From NCBI RefSeq assembly GCF_021018805.1, contig NC_086247.1, forward strand, positions 139,293,602 through 139,357,601: 64,000 nucleotides of DNA. The letters are read 5' to 3'. Of this stretch, positions 61,301-64,000 are shown one piece after another. The notes below the pieces were generated by a model, which saw only the letters and a list, made by a program, of their open reading frames with translations, was not told the DNA's origin and did no database searches. Made by a program: the position numbers and the translations under genes. Positions within the stretch are counted from its first letter, which is position 1. Each line of letters begins with the position of its first letter. Origin of the DNA: Prinia subflava (taxonomy: Eukaryota > Chordata > Aves > Passeriformes > Cisticolidae).

Positions 61301-64000
61301 TTTTTATTTTATTCCATTGATAAAAGTCTTTACAACTTCATGATCTATTTTCTTACAAGTGTTAATTTGTAGCCAAAAAACCTGATCCAGGCAATAACCC
61401 CTTATGCATGGCTTGGGAAGGATAATTGAAACTGAAGTAAACATCAAGTGACCTCCCTTGAAATCCAAGAATTTCTGAAGTATAAATCTGCTTCTCTAAT
61501 TCATCCATTTTAGGAGAAGATTGTTGTTCTTTTTACTGATGTTTATCTTATTCAATTGTGCAGTAGTATTCTCCAGACTGATGTTAAAATAACATCCCTT
61601 GTGCTGCCCTCCTTCCCCATCCCAATGTCTGTCTGTCCCACACAGGGTGTCACAGAAGAACCTTGTAATTCTTCATTGTTGCACGTTGACTTACCTGTGG
61701 AGATATTATGCCTCTTGAGGGGATGTGTGTGAGTGTTAGAAAACAGGTTTTTAAAGACAAATTTAATATTTTTACTACTGGATGCCTAAGTCATCTCTGC
61801 AATGATAAAAGTTTCATCCTTTAAAGCATATTCCTTTTGTAGGAATATCTCCACATCACTTCTCAGTGGAGGATTTACTTTTTTTATACAACCAGTGTGT
61901 TTAAGCTTCAAATGCTAAAGTCTTTCTGTTCATCTTCAGTCATTAGTAAAGTACAGGCTACAGGGCAGGGAGAGAGATAACTTATATCTTTTGGTTGGAT
62001 TCAGAACTGTAGAGCAGTTCACGTGCTAATCTTTGCTTGCAAGAGTAGTTCTGGTATTCAGGAGGCTTTTGGGAATTTTTTAGTCAACAGCTACTTGTAT
62101 GCAGTCATCTTAGACATTTTGTAGCTTACTTTCAGATTTACACTTTTTCGTTTGGTTTGGGTCCGAGTTATTCATTGTTTGAAGGTGCTTAAAAGTTCAG
62201 TTCTGATTCTTGAAGAAGTTTCATGCTGTTTCAAAGAGCAGTAGTACTGTCAGTTGTACTATCTTGACCTGGAGATACGTACAGAAATATTTATGCAAAT
62301 CTTCCCTCAACCTTTGCAGAGATACAGCAAACTTTGGCATTGTATGTGCTTGTGTCTGTATTGAAGTCTGCTTTCTGGGGACTCCACTGTCACACTTGTC
62401 ATCTCTTTCTCATGTTGACCCTTCTAATTGCAGGCTGAGTAAATTATTTTGTTTAAGACTTGTGTCTTAAAGACTTTCTTTTTATAACTAGTATGTGGTT
62501 TAAGGTGAATCCCTCCTCTGTTAATTTAATCTAGTAGTTGGGATCTTTTGTGCTGGTTATTACTTTGAGAATTTCAGTAATGGGACTGTTTTACAGTTTT
62601 GGGTATGTGAGCAGTGTGAAATGTTCAAGAACAGGGAATTACAAGCTTAAGCAGCACTGATATTTATTAAGGATAAGTAGGGCAGATTCTTTAAGCACAT
62701 ATTTACTCTAGGTAATTAAATAAACTCTAAGAGTCACATTGAAGAAACATTCTAGCTGATCACATCTTGGCTGAGATTTCTATTAAAAAATAAAAGTAAA
62801 ATATCTTCTTGTTTCATGTGAGAGTTCAGCCTGCTGGAAATGCACATGGTATTGGGTAATACAGGTTCAAGTGCTGAGCTGTTGAGGCCAATAACTAACA
62901 TTAACGTGCCTTATGGAGGTGGTACGCAGATATTCTACTGTCAGGAGTAGTAATTGCCATCTTATAACTCATGCCCTGGTTTCAGCAGCAAGTGACAGCT
63001 TGTAAATATTGCAGATTTGGAGCTTTTATGTATCACTCTATAGACACCATTTGCTTTAAAATATTGTGTTTATTCTGTTTGTCCTTTTCTTGCTTGGTTT
63101 GTGTTAGATACCAGGTAAATAGTACATTAGGAGAAAAGCTTGTATATGCACAGTACTCATATTTTACTTGTCAATACTTGTGTGTAGTATGCAAACAGAT
63201 TTTATTCTAATTAAGTATTGTCCTACATTTTTTATTATTAAATTATTTCATTATTAAAGGCAAGTGAAGAAAAACTAGTACTTCAGGTTCTTGAGTGTGC
63301 TGAAGTTACATATCAGTATGTTCTACATACTTCCCCAACATGGATGCTTGTGCAGGGGCTATAGCAAGTTAAATAAGGCATTTGAATAGAAATCAGAAAG
63401 GTCAGGTAGAAGAAGGGACTTAACATACTTTATAGGTAAAGAATGCTAACTTTTCAAAAATCCTGCTGTACACTTAAGAAGATGCAGATGCCACAGGTAG
63501 TATCCAGATTTTTTTTGGTCTCCTCAGCCATTTAACATTCATAACATTTTTTAAAAAGCTTTTATTATTTTATTTCCTACTCTTTCTCCTCCCTTCTGTG
63601 CCCTTTCTGAAAGCATTCCTAACCTCTGGTTGCAAAATGCAGTTCTATTATTAACTTATTTTTAAATCTTTATAAAATGGCTTTATAAAACGTCCAGTTA
63701 CTGTTTTTGATACTCTGAGATATCTGTATTCCTTCTATGCAAGTTGAAAGGGAAAAACCCCAGCCCTTGAAAAAGGATCACGTATTCTCCTCCTCCTTTG
63801 AATTAATTTAGAGGAAACCCTGAGAACTAAAAATTTAGGTTATAACTCCGCTGTTTTTATTTCTTTCATGCTTTTATATTAGAGATGGAAAGTAATTTTG
63901 CAAAGCTATGACCAGCTGAAGACTTCCAGCTTTTACATAGGAATCAACATCACTCACGAAACCACTATCAAATAGAATACGTGTCCATGGCAGTAGGTAA
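58346..64000 (+). other. ZEB1 intron 1 segment to window end, no gene
   Basis: AT-rich intronic sequence with only short chance open frames. I looked for the expected phase-1 ZEB1 exon 2 (acidic DSDDED-type coding sequence after an AG acceptor) and did not find it. No repeats beyond short homopolymers were recognised. Confidence 0.6.

Larger units (their letters stand above)
15190..64000 (+). other. ZEB1: ZEB1 intron 1 (5' portion, runs off the window)
   Basis: From the exon 1 donor to the window end no further ZEB1 exon was recognised by eye. Exon 2 should start in phase 1 with a VTNYN-like stretch followed by an acidic DSDDED-type segment, and nothing like it is seen. A very long first intron is normal for ZEB1 in vertebrates. 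The sequence is AT-rich with a general excess of T over A and G over C on the + strand, as expected for the sense strand of a transcribed intron. Embedded repeats and candidate regulatory elements are listed separately. Confidence 0.8.

Noticed and set aside
1..64000. CRISPR array, operons, riboswitches, origins, prokaryotic insertion sequences
   Set aside because: The window is vertebrate nuclear DNA. No regularly spaced direct repeats or bacterial gene organisation were seen.

Overview
The window looks like avian nuclear DNA, most likely from a songbird. It is mostly AT-rich, non-coding, intron- and intergenic-like sequence with few transposons. The recognisable transposons are CR1 LINE 3' ends carrying the usual tail of repeated ATTCTGTGA-type octamers. 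There are also A/C-rich low-complexity tracts of a kind I associate with passerine genomes, and one dispersed-repeat segment near 56 kb that I recall from songbirds. No bacterial-style gene organisation is present.

One gene is supported: ZEB1 (zinc-finger E-box-binding homeobox 1, also called TCF8 or delta-EF1), on the + strand. Its first coding exon lies at 15132-15189. It encodes the 19-residue N-terminus followed by one base of codon 20, then a GT splice donor at 15190. The exon sits inside a strong CpG island (about 14.46-16.08 kb) with GC boxes, CAGGTG/CACCTG E-boxes and a G-quadruplex-prone 5'UTR. From 15190 to the end of the window (about 48.8 kb) the sequence is best read as the first intron of ZEB1. 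I could not find exon 2, which should encode an acidic stretch of the DSDDED type, so it presumably lies beyond 64,000.

Layout: 1-14.46 kb is upstream intergenic DNA with no convincing protein gene. It contains a small CpG-rich pocket near 3.6 kb, a 25-bp tandem duplication at 10.6 kb, a purine tract at 11.7 kb and a 20-bp palindrome at 12.3 kb. The ZEB1 promoter and exon 1 follow at 14.46-16.08 kb. Just downstream are a TATA-like element (16.16 kb) and an AATAAA signal (16.27 kb). The intron holds an ancient MIR-like SINE (20.6 kb), an E-box cluster (22.8 kb), a cryptic-exon candidate (30.05 kb), a pair of long hairpins (40.5 kb), CR1 pieces (48.8, 57.5 and 58.1-58.3 kb) and an LTR-like repeat (about 56 kb).

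The most interesting large-scale signal is base-composition asymmetry that appears to change sign at the CpG island: A and C in excess upstream, T and G in excess downstream. That is what long-lived divergent transcription from the ZEB1 promoter would produce. The most unusual local structure is the twin-hairpin cluster at 40.47-40.59 kb. I found no clear previously undescribed gene system. Nearly all longer ORFs are chance openings or GC-rich artefacts.
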